DNA from: DATAGF01 sp963819845
GTDB taxonomy: Bacteria; Actinomycetota; Thermoleophilia; Miltoncostaeales; Miltoncostaeaceae
Reading direction: 5' to 3'
Length of the DNA stretch: 64,000 nt
NCBI GenBank assembly: GCA_963819845.1
Contig: CAWFXQ010000008.1
Span: 434,001-498,000, forward strand
The stretch's first letter is position 1; each line of letters starts with the position of its first letter. Shown here in pieces: positions 1-8,601 of this stretch. Position numbers and translations under genes: made by a program. Under the pieces are notes generated by a model. It had not been told where the DNA came from. It saw only the letters and a list, made by a program, of their open reading frames with translations, and did no database searches.

Positions 1-2
1 CG

Positions 3-407
3 ATCTGGCGGCGGAAGGGTCTGCTCGCGGGCGCCGGCGGCCGCAACCCCACCTTCGGCGGAGCCGGAGCGATGGAGGAGTACCGCCGCCTGCGCGGGGC
101 CCCGCGGCGGCGGCGCGTCCCCGTGGAGAACACCGGCGGCCCCGGCAGCCGCGACAGCCATTGGCGGGAGACCGTGTTCCGCAACGAGCTCATGACCAGC
201 GTGATCTCGGGGGCGCGCAGGCCACTCAGCCGGATGACGGTCGCGAGCCTCGGGGACCTGGGCTACCGGGTCGACCTCGAGGCCGCCGAGCCGTTCTCCC
301 TGCCGAACCTCATGGCGCTCGCGGAGGCGGGCTCGCTGGTCGCGCCCGATGCGCCGGCCGACGCGGGGATCGTCCTCCCCGTGATCCCCGTCGTCCTGCC
401 CGACTGA
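3..407 (+). CDS. Leishmanolysin-like (M8) metallopeptidase, C-terminal part
   Basis: Partial gene; its 5' end lies before the window and the frame is open from base 3. The visible 134 residues contain the segment DSHWRE followed by ELMT. In family M8 (leishmanolysin) the His of this SHW motif is the third zinc ligand, found downstream of the HExxH helix, and the Glu-Leu-Met turn follows it. HExxH itself is not in the window. The end reads through a typical 'LSRMTVASLGDLGY' segment. The likely role is a secreted or surface zinc endopeptidase, but signal peptide and catalytic Glu cannot be seen here. The family call is fairly firm; substrate unknown. Confidence 0.75.
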   Translation: MWRRKGLLAGAGGRNPTFGGAGAMEEYRRLRGAPRRRRVPVENTGGPGSRDSHWRETVFRNELMTSVISGARRPLSRMTVASLGDLGYRVDLEAAEPFSLPNLMALAEAGSLVAPDAPADAGIVLPVIPVVLPD

Positions 408-437
408 GCCTGTCGGCCGCGCGCCCCTCCGCCGCGC

Positions 438-540
438 TCAGCGCGGGCGGGGCGTGGCCGTAGCCCAGCGCCGGCGCCTGGTGAAGTCCTGCGGGTGGAT
501 GTAGTAGTCGCCGGACGGGGTCTGGATCATCTCGGTCATC
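438..540 (-). CDS. Possible 33-residue small protein
   Basis: A short reading frame starting MTEMIQTPSGDYYIHPQDF and ending in an Arg-rich tail (RRRRWATATPRPR). An AAAGG stretch lies about 8 nt before the ATG and could serve as a ribosome-binding site. It sits 80 nt downstream (on the minus strand) of the 94-bp inverted repeat at 621-714. No family is recognised. The composition is not typical of random high-G+C sequence (Tyr-Tyr-Ile, Met, Gln), which is the main reason to list it. It could be a chance frame. Confidence 0.35.
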
Positions 541-620
541 GGGTGCCCTTTCGTGGCGGGTCTCTGACTGGGCGAGCGTGCCAGCGGGCCACACGGCTTC
601 GCACCGGGGCGACCCCCCTG

Positions 621-714
621 ACTTAGCCTGAATCCGTCGTAGATCGTGGATGCGGGGCGCGAGAGCGCCGATCTCGCGCATCCGCGCCGCGAGATCGACG
701 GATTCAGGCTTAGT
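621..714. repeat. 94-bp element with 19-nt inverted repeats
   Basis: The arms 621-639 and 696-714 are complementary at 18 of 19 positions (acttagcctgaatccgtcg on the left). The 56-nt interior is itself partly self-complementary around gatctcgcg/cgcgaga. It lies between the end of the VOC gene and the small minus-strand frame at 438-540. It has no U-tract, so it is not a classical terminator. It could be a miniature inverted-repeat element, a structured RNA or a bidirectional hairpin. Confidence 0.6.
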
Positions 715-768
715 GCTTCCGGCCGAGAGCCGAGTTCGGCTCGCAGCGTGATTCGCCGGGCCGGGCGC

Positions 769-1119
769 TCAGTCCGAGCGGTGAGACACGACGTTGACGA
801 CCGTGCCGCTCGGCTCGCGGAGCATGAAGCGCCGGACGCCCCAGTCCTCGTCGCGGAGGGGGTAGACGATCTCGAAGCCCTGCTCCACGGCCTTGGCGTG
901 CACCGCATCGACGTCAGCCACCCCGACCGAGATGCCCGGTGCGGCCATGTCGTCGTTGCCGATGATGGTCACCTGTACCGAGGGGTTGCCCGGTGCCGCG
1001 ACGGTCACGACCCAACCCATGTCCATCACCTGCTCGAAGCCGAGCAGGTCCACGAAGAAGTCGCGCGTCTCGGCAGGCCGCCCCGACCTGATGTTGGGCA
1101 CCGCCCTGCTGATCGTCAC
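769..1119 (-). CDS. VOC family (glyoxalase/bleomycin-resistance-like) protein
   Basis: 116 residues, the usual size of a single VOC-fold protein. The N-terminal half carries the typical pattern (AVPNIRS... ETRDFFVDLLGFE), the C-terminal half the pattern VADVDAVHAKAVEQGFEI followed by FMLREPSGTVVNVV, with the near-terminal Glu-Pro-Ser-Gly turn of the family. The GTG start at 1117-1119 is preceded at 7-8 nt by GAAGG. VOC proteins of this kind are metal-dependent lyases/dioxygenases or binding proteins for toxic small molecules; the substrate cannot be read from the sequence. The reading frame continues open upstream into ftsH on the same strand, but that extension is a shadow. Confidence 0.85.
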   Translation of the reverse strand: MTISRAVPNIRSGRPAETRDFFVDLLGFEQVMDMGWVVTVAAPGNPSVQVTIIGNDDMAAPGISVGVADVDAVHAKAVEQGFEIVYPLRDEDWGVRRFMLREPSGTVVNVVSHRSD

Positions 1120-1228
1120 GCGCCGCCTTCTATCGCACGACCGGCCGATCGCGCAACGCGGACGCCGACGGTCCGCGTCGCGGTCGCCGGAGCCCTCCGC
1201 ACCGTCAAGAAAGGGTCGAGGCGCGCCT

Positions 1229-1249
1229 GGCCGCCCGCAAGAGGCGGCC
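1229..1249 (-). terminator. Possible hairpin terminator of ftsH
   Basis: Perfect 7-bp arms GGCCGCC (1229-1235) and GGCGGCC (1243-1249) with a 7-nt loop, 16 nt after the ftsH stop. On the minus strand it is followed, about 20 nt later, by CCCTTTCTTG rather than a clean U-run, so intrinsic activity is uncertain. Confidence 0.35.
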
Positions 1250-1264
1250 GGCCGCATCGTCGCC

Positions 1265-3203
1265 TCACCCCTCGGGGATCGGGTCCCCGGCGGCGGGGTA
1301 GGGCAGGCGCTTCTTCTTGCCCTCGGGCTCGGCGTTGGCGCGCTTGGACTCGGCCTCGATGGCGGCGTTGCGCCGGTCGCGCTCGGCGAACACGCCGGCC
1401 TCGTCCTGGCCCTCCAGCAGGGCCAGGAACTCGGTGCGCTCGATCGTCTCGCGCGCCAGCAGGATCTTGGAGAGGGTCTCCAGGTCGGCCCGGTGCTCGA
1501 CCAGGATGTCTCTGGCGCGCTGGTGGGCCTCCTCGATGATGCGCCGGATCTCGGCGTCGATGGTGCGGGCCATGTCGTCGGAGTAGTCGGGCTCGGAGTG
1601 CATGTCCCGCCCCAAAAAGGGCGCGCCGTGGTTGTGGCCCAGCACCCGCGGGCCCAGCTTGTCGGACATGCCAAAGCGCATCGTCATCTGCTTGGCGGTC
1701 TGGGTGACTTTCTCCAGGTCGTTGGCCGCCCCGGTGGTGATCTCGTCGAAGACGATCTCCTCGGCCGCCCGGCCCCCCAGGGTCATGGCCATGGCGTCCT
1801 CCAGCTGGGCCCGGGTGGTGAGGAACTTGTCCTCGTCGGGCATCGAGATCGTGTAGCCCAGGGCCTGGCCCCGGCTGACCACGCTGATCTTGTGCACCGG
1901 GTCGGCGTTTGGCAGGAAGTGGCCCACCAGGGCGTGGCCCATCTCGTGGTAGGCGGTGACCACGCGCTCCTTCTCGGAGAGGATGCGGCTCTTCTTCTCG
2001 GGGCCGGCGATCACGCGCATGATCCCCTCTTCGAGCTCGGTCTGCTCGATCAGGCGCTTGCCCTTGCGGGCGGCCAAGCAGCGCCGCCTCGTTGACCAGG
2101 TTGGCGATGTCGGCGCCGGTGAAGCCGGGGGTCTGGCCGGCCAGGGTGCCCAGGTCGATCTCCTTGGCGATCGGCTTGCCCTTGGTGTGGACGGCCAGGA
2201 TCTGGGCGCGGCCGTCGCGGTCGGGGCGGTCGACCACGATCTGGCGGTCAAAGCGCCCCGGCCGCAACAGGGCCGGATCGAGGATGTCGGGCCGGTTGGT
2301 GGCGGCGATCAGGATGATGTTGTCCTTGGCCTCGAAGCCGTCCATCTCGACCAGCAGCTGGTTGAGGGTCTGCTCGCGCTCGTCGTGGCCGCCCCCCAGG
2401 CCCGCCCCGCGGTGGCGGCCGACGGCGTCGATCTCGTCCATGAAGATGATGCAGGGGCTGTTCTGCTTGGCCTGCTCGAACAGGTCGCGCACCCGGCTGG
2501 CGCCGACGCCGACGAACATCTCCACGAAGTCGGAGCCGCTGATCGAGAAGAACGGCACCCCGGCCTCGCCGGCCACCGCCCGGGCCAGCAGGGTCTTGCC
2601 CGTGCCGGGGGGCCCGAACAGCAGCACGCCCTTGGGGATGCGGGCCCCCAGGCTCTGGAACTTCTTGGGGTTCTCCAGGAACTCCTTGATCTCGTGCAGC
2701 TCCTCGACGGCCTCGTCGGCCCCGGCCACGTCCTTGAAGCTGATCTTGGGGGCGTCCACGGCCATGCGCTTGGCCCGGGACTTGCCGAAGCTCATCACCT
2801 TGGAGCCGCCGCCCTGCATGCGGTTCATGAGGTAGATCCAGAAGACGATGAACAGCACAAAAGGCGCCAGCCAGATCAGGCTCGACCACCACGGCGATCC
2901 CGGGATGCCCTTGATCTCGTAGGGCACGTTGGCCTCGTCCAGGGCGTCGGTGAGGGCGGTGGAGTCCTCGGGGATGTAGCCGGTGGTGATCTTGGTGCCG
3001 TCCTTGAGGGTCGCCTGGACCTCGTTGGAGCCGGTCTTGATGGTGGCGCTCGAGACCTCGCCGGCGCCGATGTCGGCGATCAGGGCCGGGAAGGTGGGCG
3101 GGGGGGCCTTGTCCTCGTCCGAGACCACCAGCCGCTGGGCCACGAACACCAGCAGGATCACGATCAGGATCGGGAAGGCCGCGCTCTTGAGGAACCTGTT
3201 CAC
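1265..3203 (-). CDS. ftsH: ATP-dependent zinc metalloprotease FtsH (one frameshift)
   Basis: Membrane-bound AAA protease that degrades misfolded membrane and short-lived proteins. In order: transmembrane helix about 8-24, extracytoplasmic domain, second helix about 107-126, Walker A GPPGTGKT about 197-204, Walker B IIFMDEID about 252-259, SRH region with ATNRPDILDPALLRPGRFDR, then the zinc site HEMGH about 419-423. The total is 645 residues after correction, a normal length. The frame breaks near 2076-2077, where an extra A on the plus strand turns the expected LLAARKGK into LLGRPQG; both halves are otherwise perfect. As FtsH is highly conserved and both parts are intact, a consensus error is more likely than a real lesion. 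The GTG start has no Shine-Dalgarno; a TATCCT box lies 10 nt upstream. Confidence 0.95.
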
Positions 3204-3213
3204 CGGACGTCCG

Positions 3214-3219
3214 AGGATA
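3214..3219 (-). promoter_or_regulatory. Putative -10 box of ftsH
   Basis: TATCCT, 10 nt before the GTG start of ftsH. With transcription starting about 7 nt downstream of the box, the mRNA would be nearly leaderless. No ribosome-binding site is visible. Confidence 0.5.
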
Positions 3220-3242
3220 GCAGCGCCCCCCTCGGCGACCCG

Positions 3243-3785
3243 TTAAGGATCCGCGTCAAGGGCGGCGATGTAGGGCAGGTTGCGGAAGCGCTCCGCGTGG
3301 TCGAGGCCGTAGCCGATCACGAACACGTCCGGGAGCTCGAACCCGACGTACCGGCTGTCGATGCTCAGCTGCCGGTGGCCGGGCTTGGCGAGCAGCGTGC
3401 AGATCTCCAGCGAGGCCGGCGCGCGCGAGGAGAGGTTCTTGAGCAGGTACGAGAGGGTCAGTCCCGAGTCGATGATGTCCTCGACCAGCAGCACGTGGCG
3501 CCCGGCGATCGGCATGTCGAGGTCCTTCTGGATCCGCACGACGCCTGAGGAGTGGGTTGACGACCCGTACGACGACACGGCCATGAAGTCGAGCTCGCAC
3601 GGCACCGTGAGGTGCCGCATGAGGTCGGCGATGAAGAAGACCGCCCCCTTGAGCACGCCGATCATCAGGAGGTCCCGGCCCGCGTAGTCGCGCGACACCT
3701 CGACCGCGATCTCGGCGATGCGCGCCTGCAGCCGCTCCTCCGAGATGAGCGTCTCGCCGATCGAGGAGGGACCGGGGGCGCTCAC
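3243..3785 (-). CDS. hpt: Hypoxanthine phosphoribosyltransferase
   Basis: Purine salvage enzyme that converts hypoxanthine/guanine and PRPP to IMP/GMP in the cytoplasm. 180 residues, normal for the family. The PRPP-binding signature is present as VLLVEDIIDSGLTLSYLL, with LKGAVFFIADL before it and the C-terminal DVFVIGYGLDHAERFRNLPY segment. The GTG start at 3783-3785 shares bases with the tilS stop (GTGA overlap), so the two are translationally coupled. The tilS-hpt order directly upstream of ftsH is conserved across many bacteria, which supports both calls. Confidence 0.95.
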   Translation of the reverse strand: MSAPGPSSIGETLISEERLQARIAEIAVEVSRDYAGRDLLMIGVLKGAVFFIADLMRHLTVPCELDFMAVSSYGSSTHSSGVVRIQKDLDMPIAGRHVLLVEDIIDSGLTLSYLLKNLSSRAPASLEICTLLAKPGHRQLSIDSRYVGFELPDVFVIGYGLDHAERFRNLPYIAALDADP

Positions 3786-5095
3786 GCCGGCTCCAGCTCG
3801 AGCACCAGCGCCGGCGCGCCCGGCCCGGCCAGCAGATCGGCGGCCGCGCGGTGGCCGGCCACCCAGACGACGCGGTCGGCGCAGGCCACCACCGGCACCC
3901 GATCTCGCAGGCGCGCCGGCACGCCGGCGTCGGCCAGCAGCCTCCCCACGGGCCGGCGCCCGCCCCCGGCGAGGGCCAGGCGGTCGCCGGGTCGCGGCGG
4001 GCGCACGTCCAGGGCGCCCAGGCCGTCGGGGCGCAGGGCGACGCGCCCGGGCTCGGGCGGGGTGCCCCGCCCCGTCGACGCCCGCACCGCGACGGCCCCG
4101 AAGCGCGCCCGCCCGGGCACGGCGAGCGGCGACGGCCCGGGCGGCGGGGGGGCCGGGGCCGCGAGCACCAGGCGCCCGCGCTCGAGGGCGGCCACGGCTC
4201 CGCCGGAGAGATCGGCGACGGCGCCCGGCGGGCCGTCCAGCAGCGCGAGGGCCCGCTCCAGCGGCTCGGCGGCGGCGGCCCCGGCGGGGAGGCACGCCTC
4301 GGCCGCCAGCCGGCGCACCAGCAGCCGCCGCATGGCCGGGGGCTCGGCGCCGAGCGCCGCGGCGCGCAGTCCGTCGCCCTCGGCGGCGCGCTCCCAGGCC
4401 GCGTCCACGAGGGGCGCCAGCAGCTCGGCCTCGTCCCGCAGGCGCTCGGCGAAGGCGGCCAGGTGGACCTCGGCCCCGGGGTGGACGGCCGCCAGGGCCG
4501 GGACGAGCCCGGCGCGGACGCGAGCGCGCGCGTAGGCCGGGTCCGCGTTCGAGGGGTCGCGGACCACGGCGAGGCCGCGCTCGCGGCACCAGGCGCGCGT
4601 CTCGTCGCCGGTCACGGCGAGCAGCGGGCGGATGAGCCGGCCGCGCCGCGGGGCGATGCCCAGGGCCCCCGTGCGCCCGGTGCCGCGGGCCAGCCGGAAC
4701 AGCACCGTCTCGGCCTGGTCGGAGGCGGTGTGGCCGGTGGCGACCCGCGCGTACCCGCCCGCGCGCGCGACCCGCCGCGCCGCCGCGAGGCGGGCGTCCC
4801 GTGCGCGCGCCTGGAGCGCGGAGCCGGGCGCGAGCCGCGGGGCGGCCAGGTGGACGGCGAGCCCGAGGGCGCGCGCGGCCGCGAGCACCGCCTGGGCCTC
4901 GTCGCGGGATCCCGGCCGCAGCCCGTGGTCGACGGCCAGGACTCCGACCGGGCCATCGTGGACCTCGGGCAGCAGGTGCATGAGGCAGGTCGAGTCGGCC
5001 CCACCCGAGACCATGGCGAGCACGGGCTCGCCCGCGGGGAGCAGGCCGGCGCGGCCGCAGTGGGCCGCGACGCGGTCCTGGAGGGAGGTCGCCAC
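3782..5095 (-). CDS. tilS: tRNA(Ile)-lysidine synthase
   Basis: Modifies the wobble C34 of tRNA-Ile(CAU) to lysidine using ATP and lysine, so that AUA is read as isoleucine. 437 residues. The PP-loop SGGADS lies at about 30-35, followed by LAVDHGLRPGS and ATGHTASDQAETVL, the standard N-terminal ATP-pyrophosphatase layout. The C-terminal part ends in the small TilS substrate-binding domain (RPPRPGDRLALAGGGRRPVGRLLADAG...). It lies upstream of hpt with a 4-nt overlap and 7 nt downstream of the thioredoxin gene, probably in one operon with ftsH. Confidence 0.93.
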   Translation of the reverse strand: MATSLQDRVAAHCGRAGLLPAGEPVLAMVSGGADSTCLMHLLPEVHDGPVGVLAVDHGLRPGSRDEAQAVLAAARALGLAVHLAAPRLAPGSALQARARDARLAAARRVARAGGYARVATGHTASDQAETVLFRLARGTGRTGALGIAPRRGRLIRPLLAVTGDETRAWCRERGLAVVRDPSNADPAYARARVRAGLVPALAAVHPGAEVHLAAFAERLRDEAELLAPLVDAAWERAAEGDGLRAAALGAEPPAMRRLLVRRLAAEACLPAGAAAAEPLERALALLDGPPGAVADLSGGAVAALERGRLVLAAPAPPPPGPSPLAVPGRARFGAVAVRASTGRGTPPEPGRVALRPDGLGALDVRPPRPGDRLALAGGGRRPVGRLLADAGVPARLRDRVPVVACADRVVWVAGHRAAADLLAGPGAPALVLELEPA

Positions 5096-5102
5096 GGACG
5101 GA

Positions 5103-5615
5103 TTATGCGCCGAGCTCGTCCGCGTAGGCGTCGAACTGCTCGCGCGTCAGCTCGCCGAAGGCGGTCGCGGCGACCCGGCCCTCCGCGTCCAGGAACACCG
5201 TGACGGGCAGGCTGCTGACGCCGAAGGTGTTCGCCGTGCTCCCACGGGGGTCGACGCCGAGGTCGAAGCGGATGCCGTAGTCGCGGGCGAACGCCCGGCT
5301 GGCGGCCGGCGCGTCGGTCGTCGCGAGGCCCACCACCTTCACCCCGGGGTTCTCCTCCGAGAGCTCCACCAGGGCGGGCATCTCTCGTTCGCAGGGAGGG
5401 CACCACGACGCCCAGAAGTTGAGGATCACCGGGGTCCCGGCGTAGTCGGAGAGCGCGATCTCGCCCGAGCCGTCGAGGGAGCCGACGCGGAAGGCGGGCG
5501 CGGGGGTGCGCTCGTCCTCGGGGATGACGGAGATGTCCTGGCCGCCGAGGACCGTGCAGCCGGCCAGCGCAAGGAGGGCGGCGACCAGCGCGAGGGCGGC
5601 GGCGAGGCGGCGCAT
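5103..5615 (-). CDS. TlpA/ResA-like thioredoxin lipoprotein
   Basis: 170 residues. An N-terminal signal peptide (RRLAAALALVAALLALAGC) ends in a lipobox-like LAGC, so the mature protein is probably a membrane-anchored lipoprotein outside the cytoplasm. The thioredoxin domain has WCPPC at about 71-75 and the cis-proline segment SSLPVTVFLD, typical of TlpA/ResA proteins that reduce disulfides, for example in apocytochrome c or CuA sites. The window also encodes a cytochrome bc-aa3 complex, a plausible but unproven client. The ATG lies 67 nt from the divergent PAP2-like gene. Confidence 0.85.
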   Translation of the reverse strand: MRRLAAALALVAALLALAGCTVLGGQDISVIPEDERTPAPAFRVGSLDGSGEIALSDYAGTPVILNFWASWCPPCEREMPALVELSEENPGVKVVGLATTDAPAASRAFARDYGIRFDLGVDPRGSTANTFGVSSLPVTVFLDAEGRVAATAFGELTREQFDAYADELGA

Positions 5616-5682
5616 CGCGGCGAGGCTACCAACGCCACCCGACGAGACGGTGACGCGCCGGGGGATACCCTGCCCGGTCGAC

Positions 5683-6171
5683 GTGGGCCTCCTGACACGA
5701 CTCGACCGCCGCGCGGGCGCGCGCCTGCGGGCCGCGGTGGCCGCGCTGCCCGGCGGGCGCGCCGCGGCGCGCCTGGCGGCCGGCGCGCTCAGCCCGGGCT
5801 TCCGCGTCGCAGTTGCCCTGATGATCGCCCGCGCCGGCAGCCGCCGCGCGGGGCTCGAGGCGCTGGCCGCCGGCGCGGGCGCCGCCACCGCCGCCCGCCT
5901 GCTGCGCGACCGGCTCGCCCGCCGCCGCCCCGGGGGCCGCGCCGAGGGCGGGTTCCCCAGCCGGCACGCCGCCGCGGCGGCGGCCATCGCCCGCGCCACG
6001 GCGCGGCGGCACCCGGCCCTGGGCCGGGCGCTCGCCGCCGCGGCCGTCGTCGGCCTCGCCGCCCGGGTCGCCTCGGCCGACCACGACCCGGCCGACATCG
6101 CCGCCGGCGCGGCCCTCGGGCTGGCCGCCGACCGCGCCCTCGAACGGCTGCTCGGCGACGGGATACCGTAG
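5683..6171 (+). CDS. Small PAP2-superfamily (phosphatidic acid phosphatase-like) membrane protein
   Basis: 162 residues from the GTG at 5683. It contains the PAP2 signature elements GGFPSRHAAAAA (PSRH motif, catalytic-acid His) and VASADHDPADIAAG (third motif with His and Asp), embedded in Ala-rich hydrophobic helices. Such proteins remove phosphate from lipid phosphates or pyrophosphates in the membrane, for example undecaprenyl pyrophosphate. A TACCCT box lies 11 nt before this GTG and there is no Shine-Dalgarno. A further in-frame GTG at 5650 is upstream of that box, so 5683 is preferred. Very high Ala/Arg content makes exact topology hard to call. Confidence 0.7.
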   Translation: MGLLTRLDRRAGARLRAAVAALPGGRAAARLAAGALSPGFRVAVALMIARAGSRRAGLEALAAGAGAATAARLLRDRLARRRPGGRAEGGFPSRHAAAAAAIARATARRHPALGRALAAAAVVGLAARVASADHDPADIAAGAALGLAADRALERLLGDGIP

Positions 6172-6176
6172 CCCCG

Positions 6177-6593
6177 GTGCCGCTCTTCCCCGTCATCACC
6201 AAGGCCCGCGCGCGCCGTCTGCTCCTGACCGGCGGCATCGTGAGCGGCACCCTGCTGTTCCTCGGGCTGATCGGGATGCTCCAGACGCGGCTCCACACGA
6301 CGACCGAGCTCGCGATCATCACGGTCCACCCGGTGACGAGCGTGGTCTGGTTCGCGCTCGGGATGGTGGGCGTGGCGATGAGCGTCAACGCCGGCCGCGC
6401 CCAGGCCTACCTGGCGGCGTCCGGCGCCCTGCTGACGCTGTGGGGCCTGCTCTGCCTGCTCCTGGACGGCACGCCCTCGGAGGTCTTCGCGCGCGACCCG
6501 GCGCTGATCGCCCTCCTGCTGGTGGGGGGCGTGGCGAGCCTGGTCGTGGCCCTGCTCCCGCCGGTGGCGCGGCTCGACCGGGCCCTCGGCTGA
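6177..6593 (+). CDS. Four-helix membrane protein, DUF4383-like
   Basis: 138 residues with about four hydrophobic segments (LLLTGGIVSGTLLFLGLIG, VTSVVWFALGMVGVAMSV, AYLAASGALLTLWGLLCLLL, ALIALLLVGGVASLVVALL). Helix spacing and the His before the second helix resemble DUF4383 proteins of actinobacteria, whose function is unknown. The GTG start is 7 nt after a TACCGT box and 6 nt after the stop of the preceding gene. Its stop overlaps the argF start (TGATG), so argF is probably translated by coupling. Confidence 0.6.
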   Translation: MPLFPVITKARARRLLLTGGIVSGTLLFLGLIGMLQTRLHTTTELAIITVHPVTSVVWFALGMVGVAMSVNAGRAQAYLAASGALLTLWGLLCLLLDGTPSEVFARDPALIALLLVGGVASLVVALLPPVARLDRALG

Positions 6594-7543
6594 TGGGCGA
6601 GACGTTCACGCCTCACCCGGCGATGGCCGGGCGGTCGGTGCTGACCCTGCGGCACCATCCGCCCGAGGCGGTGGCGGCCGTGCTCGACCTGGCCGACGAG
6701 CTCAAGGCGGGCGACCGCGGCGCGTGGCCGGCGCTGCTCTCGGGGCGCGTCGTGGCGCTCATCTTCGAGCGCCCCTCCACGCGCACGCGGGTGTCCTTCG
6801 CCGCCGGCATCGCGCGCCTCGGCGGCACGGGCCTGGCGCTCTCGTCCGGCGACCTGCAGCTGGGGCGGGGCGAGACGGTGGAGGACACCGCCAAGGTCAT
6901 GGGGCGCTGGTGCGACGCGGTTGTGCTGCGCACCGGCCCGCACGCGACCCTCGAGGAGCTCGACCGGCACTCCGGCGTGCCCGTGGTCAACGGGCTCACC
7001 TACGAGCACCACCCGTGCCAGGCGCTGGCCGACGCCCAGACGATCCGCGAGCGCTTCGGCGCCCTCGGGGGCCTGCGCGTCGCCTACCTGGGCGACGGCA
7101 ACAACGTCTGCGCCTCGTTGATGATCGTGGGCGCGCTGACCGGCATGCGCGTGACCGCCGCCTGCCCGCCGGGCTACCGTCCCGATCCGGAGGTCGTGGC
7201 CTGGGCCGACGCGGCGGCGCGCGAGCGCGACGGGTGGGCGCGGGTGGTCGACGACCCGCGCGAGGCCGCCGCCGGGGCGCGGGCGCTCTACACCGACACC
7301 TGGGTCTCGATGGGCGACGAGCAGGGCGAGGCCGAGCGGATCGCGGCGCTCGAGCCCTTCCGCGTGAACGACGCGCTGATGGACGCGGCCGCCCCCGACG
7401 CCGTCGCCATGCACTGCCTGCCGGCCCACCACGGGCACGAGATCACCTACGAGGTCCTCCACGGCCCCCGGTCGGCGGCGTGGGACCAGGCCGAGAACCG
7501 CATGCACGCCCAGGCCGCCCTGCTCGCCCACATCCTGGGCTGA
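6593..7543 (+). CDS. argF: Ornithine carbamoyltransferase
   Basis: Forms citrulline from ornithine and carbamoyl phosphate in arginine synthesis; cytoplasmic trimer. 316 residues, the family norm. The carbamoyl-phosphate motif is present as RPSTRTRVSF, followed by HHPCQALAD and the ornithine/catalytic motif MHCLPAHHGHEIT. No other arg genes are nearby, so argF is outside an arginine operon here. The ATG overlaps the preceding stop by one base. A paralogous transcarbamylase (putrescine, N-acetylornithine) is possible, but HCLPA and the overall pattern favour ArgF. Confidence 0.93.
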   Translation: MGETFTPHPAMAGRSVLTLRHHPPEAVAAVLDLADELKAGDRGAWPALLSGRVVALIFERPSTRTRVSFAAGIARLGGTGLALSSGDLQLGRGETVEDTAKVMGRWCDAVVLRTGPHATLEELDRHSGVPVVNGLTYEHHPCQALADAQTIRERFGALGGLRVAYLGDGNNVCASLMIVGALTGMRVTAACPPGYRPDPEVVAWADAAARERDGWARVVDDPREAAAGARALYTDTWVSMGDEQGEAERIAALEPFRVNDALMDAAAPDAVAMHCLPAHHGHEITYEVLHGPRSAAWDQAENRMHAQAALLAHILG

Positions 7544-7565
7544 CGCCCCCCGCGAGGGCCGCCGC

Positions 7566-8297
7566 GTGATCCCCCTCCGCGACGTGAACCCGACGCGCCG
7601 GCCGCCGGTGCTGACGATCGGCCTGATCGTCGCCTGCACGCTGGTCTTCCTGTTCCAGATCGCGAAGCCGTCCGACGGCACCCTCGGCAGCGAGCAGGCG
7701 TTCATCTGCGACTACGGGCTGGTGGCCGACAACCTCTTCCCGGAGGACCGCCCGCCGGCCGACCTCTGCCAGGAGCTGAACGCCGAACGCAGCAGCTACC
7801 TGACGCTGTTCACGAGCCAGTTCCTCCACGCCGACTGGCTGCACCTCGTCTTCAACATGCTCTTCCTGTGGGTCTTCGGCAACAACGTGGAGGACCGGCT
7901 GGGCCGGATCCGGTTCCTCCCCTTCTACCTGCTCTGCGGCGCGCTGGCCGGACTCGCGCAGTCGGCCGCCGACGCCGACAGCCCGGTGCCGCTGATCGGG
8001 GCCTCGGGCGCGATCTCGGGGATCCTCGGCGCCTACCTCGTCCTCTACCCCCGGGTCGGCGTGTGGACCGTCGTGCTGCCTCTCTTCTTCCTGCCCTTCA
8101 AGCTGCCGGCGTGGCTGTGGCTCGCCATCTACCTGGCGCTCCAGTTCCTCTTCCTCGGCGACTCTGCCGGCGGCGGCGACGTCGCCTACCTGGCCCACAT
8201 CGGGGGCTTCGTGGCCGGAGCGGCGCTGATCAAGCCCTTCCTGGTGGGCCGCGATCCCCCGCCGCCGCCGTCGCCGGCGGTCGGATCGGTGTATTGA
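7566..8297 (+). CDS. Rhomboid family intramembrane serine protease
   Basis: 243 residues with six or more membrane helices. Family landmarks are visible in order: HADWLHLVFNMLFLWVFG (the HxxxN oxyanion region), RIRFLPFYLLCG, the catalytic serine in GASGAISGILGAY, and the catalytic histidine in AHIGGFVAG. It cleaves substrate proteins within or next to the membrane; bacterial substrates are mostly unknown. A luminal loop between helices 1 and 2 carries two Cys (FICDYG, ADLCQE) that could pair. The GTG start follows argF by 22 nt. Confidence 0.93.
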   Translation: MIPLRDVNPTRRPPVLTIGLIVACTLVFLFQIAKPSDGTLGSEQAFICDYGLVADNLFPEDRPPADLCQELNAERSSYLTLFTSQFLHADWLHLVFNMLFLWVFGNNVEDRLGRIRFLPFYLLCGALAGLAQSAADADSPVPLIGASGAISGILGAYLVLYPRVGVWTVVLPLFFLPFKLPAWLWLAIYLALQFLFLGDSAGGGDVAYLAHIGGFVAGAALIKPFLVGRDPPPPPSPAVGSVY

Positions 8298-8304
8298 TGG
8301 TGTC

Positions 8305-8601
8305 GTGAAGATCTTCCGCCGCCGCCAGCGACCCCCCCGGCCCGAGCCCGTGCGCTGGGTGAAGGTCGCGTTCGCCCGCTACCCACCGGAGGCGGAGATG
8401 CTCGCCAACATGCTGGCCGAGCTCGACATCCCGGTGATCGTGCGGCGGGCGACGGTTGACGTCCCCGACATGCTGGACGGTGGGCCCCGCGAGCTGCTCG
8501 TGCCCGCCGACCGGGCGCTCGAGGCGCACGCCCTGATCGACCCGGTCGAGCCGGGCGAGCCGCGCGAGCCGGGCGGGGGTGCGCCAGGATCGGCGGCGTG
8601 A
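8305..8601 (+). CDS. DUF2007-like small protein
   Basis: 98 residues. The core (WVKVAFARYPPEAEMLANMLAELDIPVIVRRA...ELLVPADRALEAHALI) matches the pattern of DUF2007 / 'putative signal transducing protein', a small alpha-beta fold related to ACT/PII-like domains, where an amphipathic helix with 'EAEMLAxxL' follows the first strand. The C-terminus is a Gly/Pro-rich tail. Function is unknown. The GTG is 7 nt after a TATTGAT box, suggesting a leaderless start. Its stop overlaps the FIST gene start (GTGA). Confidence 0.7.
   Translation: MKIFRRRQRPPRPEPVRWVKVAFARYPPEAEMLANMLAELDIPVIVRRATVDVPDMLDGGPRELLVPADRALEAHALIDPVEPGEPREPGGGAPGSAA

Noticed and set aside
5506..5682. Longer N-terminus for the small PAP2-like protein
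   Set aside because: It would run through the divergent thioredoxin gene and upstream of the TACCCT box.
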